Source: Flavobacteriales bacterium
Lineage (GTDB): Bacteria; Bacteroidota; Bacteroidia; Flavobacteriales_F; PHOS-HE28
Reading direction: 5' to 3'
Assembly (NCBI GenBank): GCA_016699575.1
Contig: CP064979.1
Coordinates: 3,782,001 to 3,846,000 of the forward strand
DNA: 64,000 nt
Position 1 is the stretch's first letter. Every line of letters begins with the position of its first letter. Position numbers and translations under genes: made by a program. The notes beneath the pieces were generated by a model, which did no database searches, was not told the origin of the DNA, and saw nothing but the letters and a program-made list of their open reading frames with translations. Of this stretch, positions 47,871 to 56,322 are shown in pieces.

Positions 47871-49904
47871 TCAGAAGAACGGCGTGATCAACAGATCGAT
47901 CAGTTTTATGCCGATGAAGGGCACGATGACGCCGCCGAGGCCGTAGATCAAGAGGTTGCGGCGCAGGATGGCGCTGGCCCCGATGGGTCGGTACTTCACG
48001 CCGCGCAGGGCCAGCGGGATGAGCATCGGGATGATGATCGCATTGAAGATCACGGCGCTGAGGATCGCGCTCTCGGCACTGTGCAGCCGCATGATGTTGA
48101 GCGCGCTGAGAGCGGGAATGCTCACCATGAAGAGCGCGGGTACGATGGCGAAGTATTTCGCGACATCGTTGGCGATGCTGAAGGTGGTGAGCGTGCCGCG
48201 CGTCATCAGCAGTTGCTTGCCGATCTCCACCACTTCGATGAGCTTGGTGGGGTCGTTGTCCAGGTCCACCATGTTGCCGGCCTCCTTGGCGGCTTGCGTC
48301 CCGCTGTTCATCGCCACGCCCACGTCGGCTTGCGCCAGAGCTGGTGCATCGTTCGTTCCATCGCCCATCATCGCGACCAGCTTGCCGCCCTGCTGCTCCC
48401 TCTTGATGTAGGCCATCTTGTCCTCGGGCGTGGCCTCGGCGATGAAGTCGTCGACGCCGGCCTTCTCCGCGATGTACTTCGCCGTGAGCGGGTTGTCGCC
48501 CGTGACCATCACCGTCTTCACGCCCATCTTCCGCAGGCGCTCGAAGCGTTCATGGATACCCGGCTTGATGATGTCCTGGAGCTCGATCGCCCCGATCACC
48601 TTCTCATTCTCGGCCACCACGAGCGGGGTCCCGCCATTCTGCGCGATGCGCTTCACCTCGGCGTCCACTTCCTGCGGGAAGCTGTTGCCCGCGCTCTCGG
48701 TGAGCTTGCGGATGGCATCCTGTGCGCCCTTGCGTATGCGAAGGCCGGTGCCGAAGTCCACGCCGCTGGTACGCGTTTGCGCGGTGAACTTGATCAGCGC
48801 GGCGCCTTCCATCGAGATGGATCGCGTCGCATCGGTGCCTGCCAGCTCTACGATGCTCTTGCCCTCGGGCGTGTCGTCGGCCATGGAGCTGAGCGCGCAA
48901 GCCTTGATGAAGTGCGCCTTGTCCACGCCGTTCGCGACATGGAACGCGGTGGCCTTCCGGTTTCCGATGGTGATGGTGCCGGTCTTGTCCAGCAGCAGCA
49001 CGTCCACGTCACCGGCGGTCTCGACAGCACGACCGCTCTTGGTGATCACGTTCGCTTGCAGGGCGCGGTCCATGCCGGCGATGCCGATGGCGCTGAGCAG
49101 GCCGCCGATGGTCGTCGGGATCAGGCACACGAAGAGGCTGATGAAGGAGGCGATGGTGATTGCCGTGTTCGCATAGTCCGCGAAGGGCTTCAGCGTCACG
49201 CACACGATCAGGAACACGAGCGTGAAGCCCGCGAGCAGGATGGTGAGGGCGATCTCGTTCGGTGTCTTCTGGCGACTGGCACCTTCCACCAGGGCGATCA
49301 TGCGGTCCAGGAAGCTGGTGCCCGGCTCGCCCGTGACTTCCACGGTGATCCGGTCGCTCAACACGCGCGTGCCGCCCGTAACACTGCTACGGTCGCCACC
49401 GGCCTCGCGGATCACCGGCGCGCTCTCCCCCGTGATGGCGCTCTCGTCGATGGTGGCCAGGCCCTGGACGATCTCACCATCGGTGGGAATGGTATCGCCC
49501 GCTTCGCAGAAGAACACATCACCCATGCGCAGTTCGCTGCTGCGGATGGACTTGATGCTGCCGTCCTTGAGCTTGAGCTTGGCCGGTGTGTCCTCGCGCA
49601 ATTTGCGCAGTGATGCTGCCTGCGCCTTGCCGCGCGCTTCGGCGATGGCTTCGGCGAAGTTGGCGAAGAGCAGGGTGAGGAAGAGGATGAGGAGGACGGT
49701 GAGGTTGTACCCGAAGGAACCTTGCGATGCATCGCCGCTGAACGCGGTATACAGCGTCACCAGCAGCATGATGGCGGTGCCGATCTCCACGGTGAACATC
49801 ACCGGATTGCGGAGCATGATGCGCGGCGAGAGCTTCACGAAGCTCTGCGCGAACGCTTCGCACACCAGCTCGGCGGGAAAGAGGGATGTGGCTTTATTGC
49901 TCAT
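47871..49904 (-). CDS. kdpB: K+-transporting P-type ATPase subunit B
   Basis: 677 residues. P-type ATPase motifs: TGES at 158-161, phosphorylated D306 in LLLDKTGT, KGAQDAIRKL nucleotide-binding motif, MVTGDNPLTAKYIAEKAGVDD and MMGDGTNDAPALAQADVGVAM. Seven or so TM segments. KdpB hydrolyses ATP to drive K+ moving through KdpA. Length matches the family (~680). Lies 63 bp downstream of kdpA. Confidence 0.96.
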   Translation of the reverse strand: MSNKATSLFPAELVCEAFAQSFVKLSPRIMLRNPVMFTVEIGTAIMLLVTLYTAFSGDASQGSFGYNLTVLLILFLTLLFANFAEAIAEARGKAQAASLRKLREDTPAKLKLKDGSIKSIRSSELRMGDVFFCEAGDTIPTDGEIVQGLATIDESAITGESAPVIREAGGDRSSVTGGTRVLSDRITVEVTGEPGTSFLDRMIALVEGASRQKTPNEIALTILLAGFTLVFLIVCVTLKPFADYANTAITIASFISLFVCLIPTTIGGLLSAIGIAGMDRALQANVITKSGRAVETAGDVDVLLLDKTGTITIGNRKATAFHVANGVDKAHFIKACALSSMADDTPEGKSIVELAGTDATRSISMEGAALIKFTAQTRTSGVDFGTGLRIRKGAQDAIRKLTESAGNSFPQEVDAEVKRIAQNGGTPLVVAENEKVIGAIELQDIIKPGIHERFERLRKMGVKTVMVTGDNPLTAKYIAEKAGVDDFIAEATPEDKMAYIKREQQGGKLVAMMGDGTNDAPALAQADVGVAMNSGTQAAKEAGNMVDLDNDPTKLIEVVEIGKQLLMTRGTLTTFSIANDVAKYFAIVPALFMVSIPALSALNIMRLHSAESAILSAVIFNAIIIPMLIPLALRGVKYRPIGASAILRRNLLIYGLGGVIVPFIGIKLIDLLITPFF

Positions 49905-49967
49905 TGTATGCGCCGAAGCGCGTATTAGGTGCCGTAGCTCTGCGGAGGCATCGCGAAGGCGTATGGA

Positions 49968-51719
49968 TCACATGCTGAAGTATTCGGCCAGAGGACCGAG
50001 GGCCAGCGCGGGGAAGAAGCTGAGCGCGGCCAGGATGAAGATGAGGGCGAACGTGAGGGCGCCGAAGGTGGCGGTATCCGTGCGCAGCGTTCCGCCGCCG
50101 GCAGGCACCACTTTCTTCGCGGCCAGCAAGCCGGCGATGGCCAACGGACCGATGATCGGCAGGTAACGCCCAAGGATCAGTACCAGGCCGGTGAGGAAGT
50201 TCCAGAAGAAGTTGTTGTCGCCGAGGCCCTCGAATCCGCTGCCGTTGTTCGCTGCCGCGCTGGTGTTCTCGTACAGCATTTCACTGAAACCGTGCGCACC
50301 GCGGTTGTTCAGCCAGTTGGCGGGTTGCACGGTCCACGCCGCATCGCCATGATGCGTGTTCGTATAGCTGGCGATCGCTGTGGCCACCAGGATGAGGAAA
50401 GGATGCAGCAGCGCGATCAAGGTGGCGATCTTCACTTCGCGCGCTTCGACTTTCCGGCCGAGCAATTCGGGTGTGCGGCCCACCATCAGCCCGGCGATGA
50501 AGACACCGATGATGATGAAGATGTAGTAGTTGAGGAAGCCCACGCCCACGCCGCCGTAGAAGGCGTTGATCATCATGTCCAGCATCTGCAGGGCACCGCT
50601 CAGCGGGGTCATGCTGTCGTGCATGGCGTTCACGCTGCCGTTGCTGGTGGCGGTGGTGGCGATGCCCCAGAAGGCCGAGGCCTCCGCACCGAAGCGCACC
50701 TCCTTGCCTTCCATGCTGCCCATCGGCTGTTCAATGCCCATGGCGGTGATCGACGGGTTGCCCGCGCGTTCGGCCAGGATCGATCCCGTGGCGAAGAGCG
50801 CGAAGCCCATCGTCATCACGCCGAACACCGTCCATGATAGCCTGCGGTTGTTCAGGTAGAAGCCGAAGGCGAACACCAGCGCGATGGGAATGAGCAGTAT
50901 GGCGATCGACTCCACCATGTTGGTGAGGTAGTCGGGGTTCTCCAGCGGGTGCGAGCTGTTCACGCCGAAGAAGCCACCGCCGTTGGTGCCCAGCTGCTTT
51001 ATGGCCACCATGCCCGCGGCGGGACCTTGCGTGATCTGCTGTTCCGTGCCCTCCAGGGTGGTCACCGTACTACGGCCATCGAAGGTCATGGGCGTGCCAC
51101 GCACCGCCAAGATGAAGGCCACCACCAGCGACAGCGGCATGAGGATGCGCGTGATGCTGCGGGTGAAGTGCATCCAGAAGTTGCCGAGAGCCTCACCCCC
51201 GGCCCCTCTCCCAAGGAGAGGGGAGCAATGCGCCCCGGCACCTGGAGCCATCGCCTTGAACACGGCGGCCAGCGCGGCCATGCCCGTGGCGGCGCTCACG
51301 AACTGGAAGAACATCACCACGAAGAGCTGCGTGAAGTAGGTGAGCCCGCTCTCGCCGCTGTAGTGCTGCAGGTTGCAGTTCACCACGAAGCTGATCACCG
51401 TGTTAAAGGCCAGGTCGGGTGTCTGCCCGGCGTTCCCGTCGGGGTTCAACGGCAGCTTGTCCTGGAAGATCAATGCGAAGAAACCGTAGACGAACCACAC
51501 GAGGTTGATGGTGAGCAGCGCCTTCAGGTGCTGCTTCCAGGTCATCTCCTTGGTGGCGTCAACCCCGGCGAGGCGGTAAATAGCGCGCTCCAGCGGAAGG
51601 AGGAAGTCACTCCAATGCTTCTCGCATTTGTAGATGCGGGCGATGTATCGTCCCAGAGGGATAGCCAGCACCAGCGTGAGGCCGTACATGGCGATGACGC
51701 CGAGCAGTTCTGTGTTCAT
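49968..51719 (-). CDS. kdpA: K+-transporting ATPase subunit A, with palindromic insertion
   Basis: 583 residues, about ten TM segments. Pore-loop signatures include NTVISFVVNCNLQHYSGES and GTNGGGFFGVNSSHPLENP; LVWFVYGFFALIFQDKLPLN and PLGRYIARIY are typical. KdpA is the K+-selective channel-like subunit. Residues ~160-177 (CSPLLGRGAGGE and flanks) interrupt the usual join between ALAAVFKAMAP and LGNFWMHF. This segment is encoded by a palindromic repeat (51191-51225) also present in mtaB. It falls in a loop and the frame is kept, so the protein is probably functional. Confidence 0.94.
   Translation of the reverse strand: MNTELLGVIAMYGLTLVLAIPLGRYIARIYKCEKHWSDFLLPLERAIYRLAGVDATKEMTWKQHLKALLTINLVWFVYGFFALIFQDKLPLNPDGNAGQTPDLAFNTVISFVVNCNLQHYSGESGLTYFTQLFVVMFFQFVSAATGMAALAAVFKAMAPGAGAHCSPLLGRGAGGEALGNFWMHFTRSITRILMPLSLVVAFILAVRGTPMTFDGRSTVTTLEGTEQQITQGPAAGMVAIKQLGTNGGGFFGVNSSHPLENPDYLTNMVESIAILLIPIALVFAFGFYLNNRRLSWTVFGVMTMGFALFATGSILAERAGNPSITAMGIEQPMGSMEGKEVRFGAEASAFWGIATTATSNGSVNAMHDSMTPLSGALQMLDMMINAFYGGVGVGFLNYYIFIIIGVFIAGLMVGRTPELLGRKVEAREVKIATLIALLHPFLILVATAIASYTNTHHGDAAWTVQPANWLNNRGAHGFSEMLYENTSAAANNGSGFEGLGDNNFFWNFLTGLVLILGRYLPIIGPLAIAGLLAAKKVVPAGGGTLRTDTATFGALTFALIFILAALSFFPALALGPLAEYFSM
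51191..51225. repeat. Palindromic element inserted in kdpA coding sequence
   Basis: CCTCACCCC block followed by CCCCTCTCC-CAA-GGAGAGGGG (51203-51223), a 9-bp perfect stem. The same element, with CTCTCC-AAT-GGAGAG, is in the mtaB gene at 62164-62200 in the same orientation and frame relative to the coding strand. It is translated as SPLLGRGAGGE. Confidence 0.8.
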
Positions 51720-51763
51720 TGGTCGTGGTCCATTGAGTTGTCACGCTGAGCGCAGTCGAAGCG

Positions 51764-51844
51764 TCAGTATTTCTCGGGTTTCAGCAGTACGTGCAGCAGG
51801 TAGCCGAACACGGCGATGCAGACGATGAGGAGGGCGGTGAACAT
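51764..51844 (-). CDS. kdpF: K+-transporting ATPase subunit F
   Basis: 26 residues starting MFTALLIVCIAVFGYLLHV and ending PEKY. One TM segment and a basic end, as in KdpF, the small stabilising subunit of KdpFABC (29 residues in E. coli). It is 44 bp upstream of kdpA and 4 bp downstream of a second small membrane gene. The PEKY or PExF ending is typical of KdpF. Confidence 0.8.
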   Translation of the reverse strand: MFTALLIVCIAVFGYLLHVLLKPEKY

Positions 51845-51848
51845 GGTC

Positions 51849-51944
51849 TCAGATGTTTTCGAACCATTTGGTCGCTCTGAAGAAGAGCCCGAAGCACAGC
51901 AGGCCGACGGCCAGCAGGAAGAGGATGATGGTGATGTCGCCCAT
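51849..51944 (-). CDS. 31-residue membrane peptide, first gene of kdp operon
   Basis: Starts MGDITIILFLLAVGLLCFG and continues through a basic RATKWFE end. One TM segment. It is followed by kdpF with a 4-bp gap and preceded by the sigma-54-like promoter. It resembles KdpF in size and layout but is a different sequence. It could be an extra KdpF-like stabiliser or a leader peptide. I know no name for it. Confidence 0.6.
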   Translation of the reverse strand: MGDITIILFLLAVGLLCFGLFFRATKWFENI

Positions 51945-51971
51945 GGCCGTGTTTGTTTGCAACACGGGCCT

Positions 51972-51987
51972 TGCGAAGAGGGTGCCA
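51972..51987 (-). promoter_or_regulatory. Sigma-54-like promoter for the kdp operon
   Basis: On the minus strand: TGGCAC-CCTCT-TCGCA. GG and GC are separated by exactly 10 bases, as in the -24/-12 consensus TGGCAC-N5-TTGCA, with one mismatch (C for T) in the -12 half. Predicted start near 51960, about 16 bases before the first codon of the 31-residue gene. The adjacent gene encodes a sigma-54 activator, which supports the call. Confidence 0.6.
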
Positions 51988-52104
51988 GCGAACGGACTGT
52001 TGTGTGGAAGCCTTACAGGGCTTGGCGCTCAGTGTGGATCAGCGATCGGAGCAATTGAAGAGGACCCTACCGAAATGGAAGGGTGGGATGCAGGAATGGA
52101 AGGC

Positions 52105-53430
52105 TCAGAGGCTGTACGTCTTCACCTTCGCATACAGCGTGGTGAGGCCGATCCCCAGCAGCTCGGCGGCCAGGGTCTTGTTCCCTCCGGTGTGCGCCAG
52201 CACCCGGCGGATGTGCTCCTGCTCCACGCGCTCCAGCTCGTAGATCGATCCCAGCTTCTGTTCGGGCTCCCCTTGCAGTTCGAGCGGCAGCGAAGCCAGA
52301 TCCAGCAGCGGGCCTTCGCACAGGATGCACGCGCGTTCGATCACGTTGCGCAACTCGCGCACATGGCCGGGCCAGGCGTAAGCTTGGAGCCTCGTATTCA
52401 CATCCTCCGCCATGCCGGCGATCGGCTTCTTGAACTTCGCCGCGAAGCGCTCGATGAACACCTGTGCGAGCAAGGGGATGTCCGCCTTGCGCTCGGCCAG
52501 GTCGGGTAGTCGGATGATGAAGGCGGAGAGCCTGTAGTAAAGGTCCTGCCGGAAGCGGCCCTCGGTGCTCTCGCGCTGCAAGTCGCGGTGCGTGGCAGCG
52601 ATGATGCGCACATCGGCCTTGTGCGGCGTGGTGTCACCCACGCGCAGGAAATCGCCGGTCTCCAGCACGCGCAACAACTTGGCCTGCATGGCTGTACTCA
52701 GCTCGCCCGCTTCGTCCAGGAAGAGCGTGCCGCCCTTCGCCGCTTCGATCAAGCCCTTCTTGTCCTTGGTGGCACCGGTGAAGGCCCCGGCCACATGACC
52801 GAAGAGTTCGCTATCCAGCAACTCGTTGCTGAAAGCGCTGCAGTTCACCGCGAGCATCGACCTGCTACCGCGCGAACTGGCCGCATGGATGGCCTGCGCG
52901 AAGACTTCTTTGCCCGTACCCGTCGCGCCAGTGACCAGCACCGTGGCTTCCGTGGGGGCCACTTTGCGCGCTAAGGCCACCGCTTGCTGTATCGCTGGTG
53001 TGCGACCGGTCACCGCTTCGAACGGATCATCGCGCCTGGTTTCCACATGGCGCTGCACGAGGGCTTTCTCCAAGGCTTTGCTCACCGTGGGGACCAGCTT
53101 GTCATTGTCGTCGCCCTTCACCAGGTAATGGACGGCACCGTTCTGCACGGCCTGCACGGCATCGTGGATCGTTCCGAAGGCGGTGAACACGATCACCTCC
53201 GCGTCGGGCTGCTGGCTCTTGATCGCTTTGGTCAACTCCACGCCGTTCGCATCGGGCAGCTTCACATCGCAAAGCACCACATGGAAACGCTGGGCCTTCA
53301 AGCGTTGCATGGCTTGGGCGCCGGTGGCAGCGAGGCTCACCGCATAGCCTTCACCCACAAACAGCCGTTGCAGCATGCGGCCCAACTGCGGTTCATCGTC
53401 GATGATGAGGAGTTGATGCACGGCGGACAC
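52105..53430 (-). CDS. Sigma-54-dependent response regulator (NtrC family)
   Basis: 441 residues. Receiver domain 1-120 with phospho-acceptor D55 in VVLCDVKLPD. AAA+ domain ~140-370: Walker A GATGTGKE (168-175), the sigma-54 contact loop GAFTGA (215-220), Walker B GGTLFLDEAGEL and RLSAFIIRLPDLAERKADI. Fis-type HTH at the C-terminus (LAHTGGNKTLAAELLGIGLT). It replaces the usual OmpR-type KdpE here. Encoded 160 bp upstream of the kdp genes in the same direction, so it likely activates the sigma-54 promoter between them. Confidence 0.92.
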   Translation of the reverse strand: MSAVHQLLIIDDEPQLGRMLQRLFVGEGYAVSLAATGAQAMQRLKAQRFHVVLCDVKLPDANGVELTKAIKSQQPDAEVIVFTAFGTIHDAVQAVQNGAVHYLVKGDDNDKLVPTVSKALEKALVQRHVETRRDDPFEAVTGRTPAIQQAVALARKVAPTEATVLVTGATGTGKEVFAQAIHAASSRGSRSMLAVNCSAFSNELLDSELFGHVAGAFTGATKDKKGLIEAAKGGTLFLDEAGELSTAMQAKLLRVLETGDFLRVGDTTPHKADVRIIAATHRDLQRESTEGRFRQDLYYRLSAFIIRLPDLAERKADIPLLAQVFIERFAAKFKKPIAGMAEDVNTRLQAYAWPGHVRELRNVIERACILCEGPLLDLASLPLELQGEPEQKLGSIYELERVEQEHIRRVLAHTGGNKTLAAELLGIGLTTLYAKVKTYSL

Positions 53431-53434
53431 GTGA

Positions 53435-53442
53435 CAAACTTA
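53435..53442 (-). promoter_or_regulatory. -7 box of the response-regulator promoter
   Basis: TAAGTTTG on the minus strand, a perfect TAnnTTTG match, 5 bp before the ATG of the sigma-54 activator. I see no clear -33 TTG at the usual distance. The transcript would be nearly leaderless. Confidence 0.45.
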
Positions 53443-53610
53443 CGCGTACGCTCCCGTGACGACCGTGCATGTTCGGCGCCACAATGCTGTTCGCGTGGAA
53501 CAACTGGATCGGGCCATGCATGAACGGGGTATTTCCTGGGCGTAGCTTCGACAGTGAAAAGGCCAATGAACGGCGGTGCGACCAACGCCCGGTCCGTGCA
53601 ACTTCGCGAC

Positions 53611-54054
53611 ATGCCCGCCAAGACAGCTGGTAAACCCTCCACCATCCTTGCCGGTGGTTTGCGCTTCGCCTCCGCCCGGGAACTCCTGGACTTCCTGCCG
53701 ACCGATGAGCGCGCCTTGCTTGAACGCTTGCGCGAGTTCGTCATCAGCGAAGCACCACAGTTGCACGAGCGCCTCTCGTTCAACATCCTCGCGTACAAGC
53801 AGCGCCGTGATGTTTGTTTTCTCTGGCCCGCTTCGGTGCTCTGGGGAGGTAAGAAGACCTACGATGGTGTTCGGTTCGGCTTCTCGCACGCTGATGCGCT
53901 CAGCGATCCCTCGGGCTATTTGGAGCGCGGCACGCGCAAACAGGTGTACTGGCGCGATCTGCAGGAGTTCACGCGCACCGATGAGCGGATGCTCGGGCAG
54001 TTGCTGGAACAGGCCGTGGTGCGGGACCGTGAGCAGGGGACCGGACTGCGCTGA
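53611..54054 (+). CDS. DUF1801 (YdhG-like) protein
   Basis: 147 residues from the ATG at 53611; 53554 is an alternative that adds 19 atypical residues. A CAACTTCG stretch 10 bp before 53611 resembles the -7 promoter box and favours this start. Family features: SARELLDFLPTDERALLERL, LREFVISEAPQLHERLSFNI, LAYKQRRDVCFLWPASVLWG and GVRFGFSHADALSDPSGYLE. The family is cytosolic, with an ATP-grasp-free small fold and unknown activity. It converges on the YdeI-like gene with a 4-bp gap. Confidence 0.75.
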   Translation: MPAKTAGKPSTILAGGLRFASARELLDFLPTDERALLERLREFVISEAPQLHERLSFNILAYKQRRDVCFLWPASVLWGGKKTYDGVRFGFSHADALSDPSGYLERGTRKQVYWRDLQEFTRTDERMLGQLLEQAVVRDREQGTGLR

Positions 54055-54058
54055 GCCG

Positions 54059-54559
54059 TCAGGGTTTGTCGCGCCCAGCAAAACGCTCCCGGCCCTCGAG
54101 GAATCCGATCGCACGCGCCACGTTCTTCCTGATCGCTTCCTCGCTCTTCAAATGGCCGATGTAACGCATGATCTCCTTGCGGCGCGAAGGCGATAGCGCG
54201 TCGAACACCTTACGGGCCTTGTTGTTTTCCTTCAGTGCCGCTTCCAGGGCCGGTGGCATGGGGATCGATCGATCGCGCGGGTCGAACGCAATGCGGATGC
54301 GCACCGTGTCGCCGACGCCCCTCTTGGCTGCCTTCAGCATGGGCCCGTTCAGGTAGAGCCGCCAGGCACCGGCATACTTCACCAGCGTTTGGATGAAGGC
54401 ATGTCCATCGATCGTGCCGTGAACAGGGATCGGCCCTTTGTCCTTGCCCGCTTGTGCGAAGAGCTGCGCCAACGTCGATTCCGGAAGCAGCACGTACGGA
54501 TTGATGCCGATGATGGCGATATGCGCCTTGAACGCAGGGGAGAGGGTGGATCGCACCAT
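54059..54559 (-). CDS. YdeI/OmpD-associated protein with DUF1905 domain
   Basis: 166 residues. Residues ~5-95 form a DUF1905 barrel (NPYVLLPESTLAQLFAQAGK, KGPIPVHGTIDGHAFIQTLV, GDTVRIRIAFDPRDRSIPMP). Residues ~100-166 are the YdeI-type C-terminal helix pair (ALEAALKENNKARKVFDALS, PSRRKEIMRYIGHLKSEEAI, RAIGFLEGRERF). The role of these proteins is unclear, with a link to bacteriocin or stress protection in some. It starts 3 bp after the GGT gene stop, so likely cotranscribed. Confidence 0.8.
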   Translation of the reverse strand: MVRSTLSPAFKAHIAIIGINPYVLLPESTLAQLFAQAGKDKGPIPVHGTIDGHAFIQTLVKYAGAWRLYLNGPMLKAAKRGVGDTVRIRIAFDPRDRSIPMPPALEAALKENNKARKVFDALSPSRRKEIMRYIGHLKSEEAIRKNVARAIGFLEGRERFAGRDKP

Positions 54560-54562
54560 GGT

Positions 54563-56269
54563 TCAGTAGCCTCCTGCAGTATCGTCCCCGCGTGGGTCGG
54601 CACCACCTTCCAGTCGTCCATCGGCCAGCACGCGGATCGCATCCACCCGGCCGATCGGCTTGCGCACCTTGAAGACATGGCCCATCGATACCAGTTGGAG
54701 ACTGTCGGCAGCCGCGATCGCGCCGGCCTCGATGAACACGGAATCCGGGAGCCATTGGCTGTGGAAGCGTGGCGCCTCCACGGCTTCCTGCATGCTCATG
54801 CCGTGGTCCACCAAGTTCAGCACGACTTGGAAGACCGATGTCGGGATGGTCGCCCCGCCCGGCGTGCCGATCACCATGAAGAGTTCGCCGTCCCTGGTAA
54901 CGATGGTGGGTGCCATGGACGATAGCATCCGCTTGCCGGGTTCGATCGCGTTGGCGTCGCCGCCTATCAGACCATAAGCGTTGGGTGTACCGGGCGCGAT
55001 GCTGAAGTCGTCCATCTCGTTGTTCAGCACGAAGCCGGCACCGCCTACAACGACCGCTGAACCGTACCAGCTGTTGAGCGTGGTGGTGCACGACACGGCG
55101 TTGCCATGCGCATCGATGATGGAGAAGTGCGTCGTGTGCTCGGGTTCCAACACTGGTTCACCGGATGCGATGCGCACATTGGGCGTTGCGCGCGCTTCAT
55201 CGAAGTCCTTCATGCGGTGTTCGGTGTAGGACTTGTCGAGCAGTAGGTCCAACGGCACATCAACAAATCCCGGGTCGCCCAGCAGCTTGGCCCTGTCGGC
55301 ATATGCCCTTCGCTCAGCTTCGATCATGCGGTGAACCGTGCTTGGGTGCTGCCAACCGGTGGCGGTCACATCCACGGGCTCCATCGCATTGAGCAGTTGC
55401 ACCAGCAGCACACCACCACTGGAAGGAGGGGCCATGCTGATGATCCCCAAGTTGCGGTACGTTCCTTCGACAACGGGGCGCCACACCGGCTGATATGCGG
55501 CAAGGTCCGTCACGGCAATGATGCCTTTCCCGCGCCGCATTTCGTCCAGTATCAATTGCGCTGTGGTCCCACCGTAGAATCCGTTCCGACCTTCATCCCT
55601 GATCCGTTCCAGGGTGCGTGCCAACTCGGGTTGATGGAAGATCTCGCCGGCCGACCATGCAGTGCGGCTAGTGAAGGCGTTCGGCCGCGTGCAGTAACGG
55701 TCCATGGAGGCCAGCACGTCGTTCAATTCCCGGGCTTCCAAAGGCGTCAGTGCGCATCCGTGCGCGGCCAGGTCGATGGCTGGTTGGATGAGCCGTTCCA
55801 TGGGAAGGCTCCCCAAACTGTCGTGCAAGGCGAACAGACCTGCAACGCTCCCGGGGACACCTGCGGAACGGTGGCCGAACCGGCTGGCCATCGGCATGGG
55901 TTTTCCGGCGGTGTCCAGGAACATGTCCCGCGTCGCTGCGGCCGGTGCGGTCTCGCGGAAGTCGAGCGAAAGTGCGCGCCCATCGTTCAGCCTGATCACC
56001 GCAAAACCACCTCCACCGATGTTGCCTGCCCAAGGTGCAACCACTGCCAGCGCCCAGTGCACCGCAACGGCCGCGTCTATCGCATTGCCGCCTGCACGAA
56101 GCACTTCCACACCAACAGCGGTCGCCAGTGGGTGGGCGCTTACCACCATGGCGCTATCAGCCACCACGCCGAGCTCCTCAGCCCCGTCGGAGATCGCATG
56201 CGGTGCCGGTCCGCACGCAACGAACGCAGCGGAAAGAAGAACCGTTGTGAGGCAGGCTGACAACTTCAT
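54563..56269 (-). CDS. ggt: Gamma-glutamyltranspeptidase, lipoprotein
   Basis: 568 residues from the ATG at 56269; the frame is open to 56407 but only this start gives a leader (LTTVLLSAAFVAC, lipobox Cys 19). The family blocks are present: GGNAIDAAVAVHWALAVVAP, GNIGGGGFAVIRL, PGSVAGLFALHD, PPSSGGVLLVQLLNAME. The catalytic nucleophile T379 opens the small subunit (EPEHTTHFSIID). Two Gly of the oxyanion site are in FGVYPN-free MLSSMAPTIV and TPGGATIPTS. It cleaves glutathione and gamma-glutamyl peptides in the periplasm. Confidence 0.92.
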   Translation of the reverse strand: MKLSACLTTVLLSAAFVACGPAPHAISDGAEELGVVADSAMVVSAHPLATAVGVEVLRAGGNAIDAAVAVHWALAVVAPWAGNIGGGGFAVIRLNDGRALSLDFRETAPAAATRDMFLDTAGKPMPMASRFGHRSAGVPGSVAGLFALHDSLGSLPMERLIQPAIDLAAHGCALTPLEARELNDVLASMDRYCTRPNAFTSRTAWSAGEIFHQPELARTLERIRDEGRNGFYGGTTAQLILDEMRRGKGIIAVTDLAAYQPVWRPVVEGTYRNLGIISMAPPSSGGVLLVQLLNAMEPVDVTATGWQHPSTVHRMIEAERRAYADRAKLLGDPGFVDVPLDLLLDKSYTEHRMKDFDEARATPNVRIASGEPVLEPEHTTHFSIIDAHGNAVSCTTTLNSWYGSAVVVGGAGFVLNNEMDDFSIAPGTPNAYGLIGGDANAIEPGKRMLSSMAPTIVTRDGELFMVIGTPGGATIPTSVFQVVLNLVDHGMSMQEAVEAPRFHSQWLPDSVFIEAGAIAAADSLQLVSMGHVFKVRKPIGRVDAIRVLADGRLEGGADPRGDDTAGGY

Positions 56270-56322
56270 TGCATGAAGGTAGCTGCCGATCAAGAATGAG
56301 GTCCCGGGAGGAGGACTGGATC

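Noticed and set aside
48081..49613. 510-codon plus-strand frame opposite kdpB
   Set aside because: Antisense shadow of a clear P-type ATPase gene; His/Arg/Gly-rich without any domain pattern.
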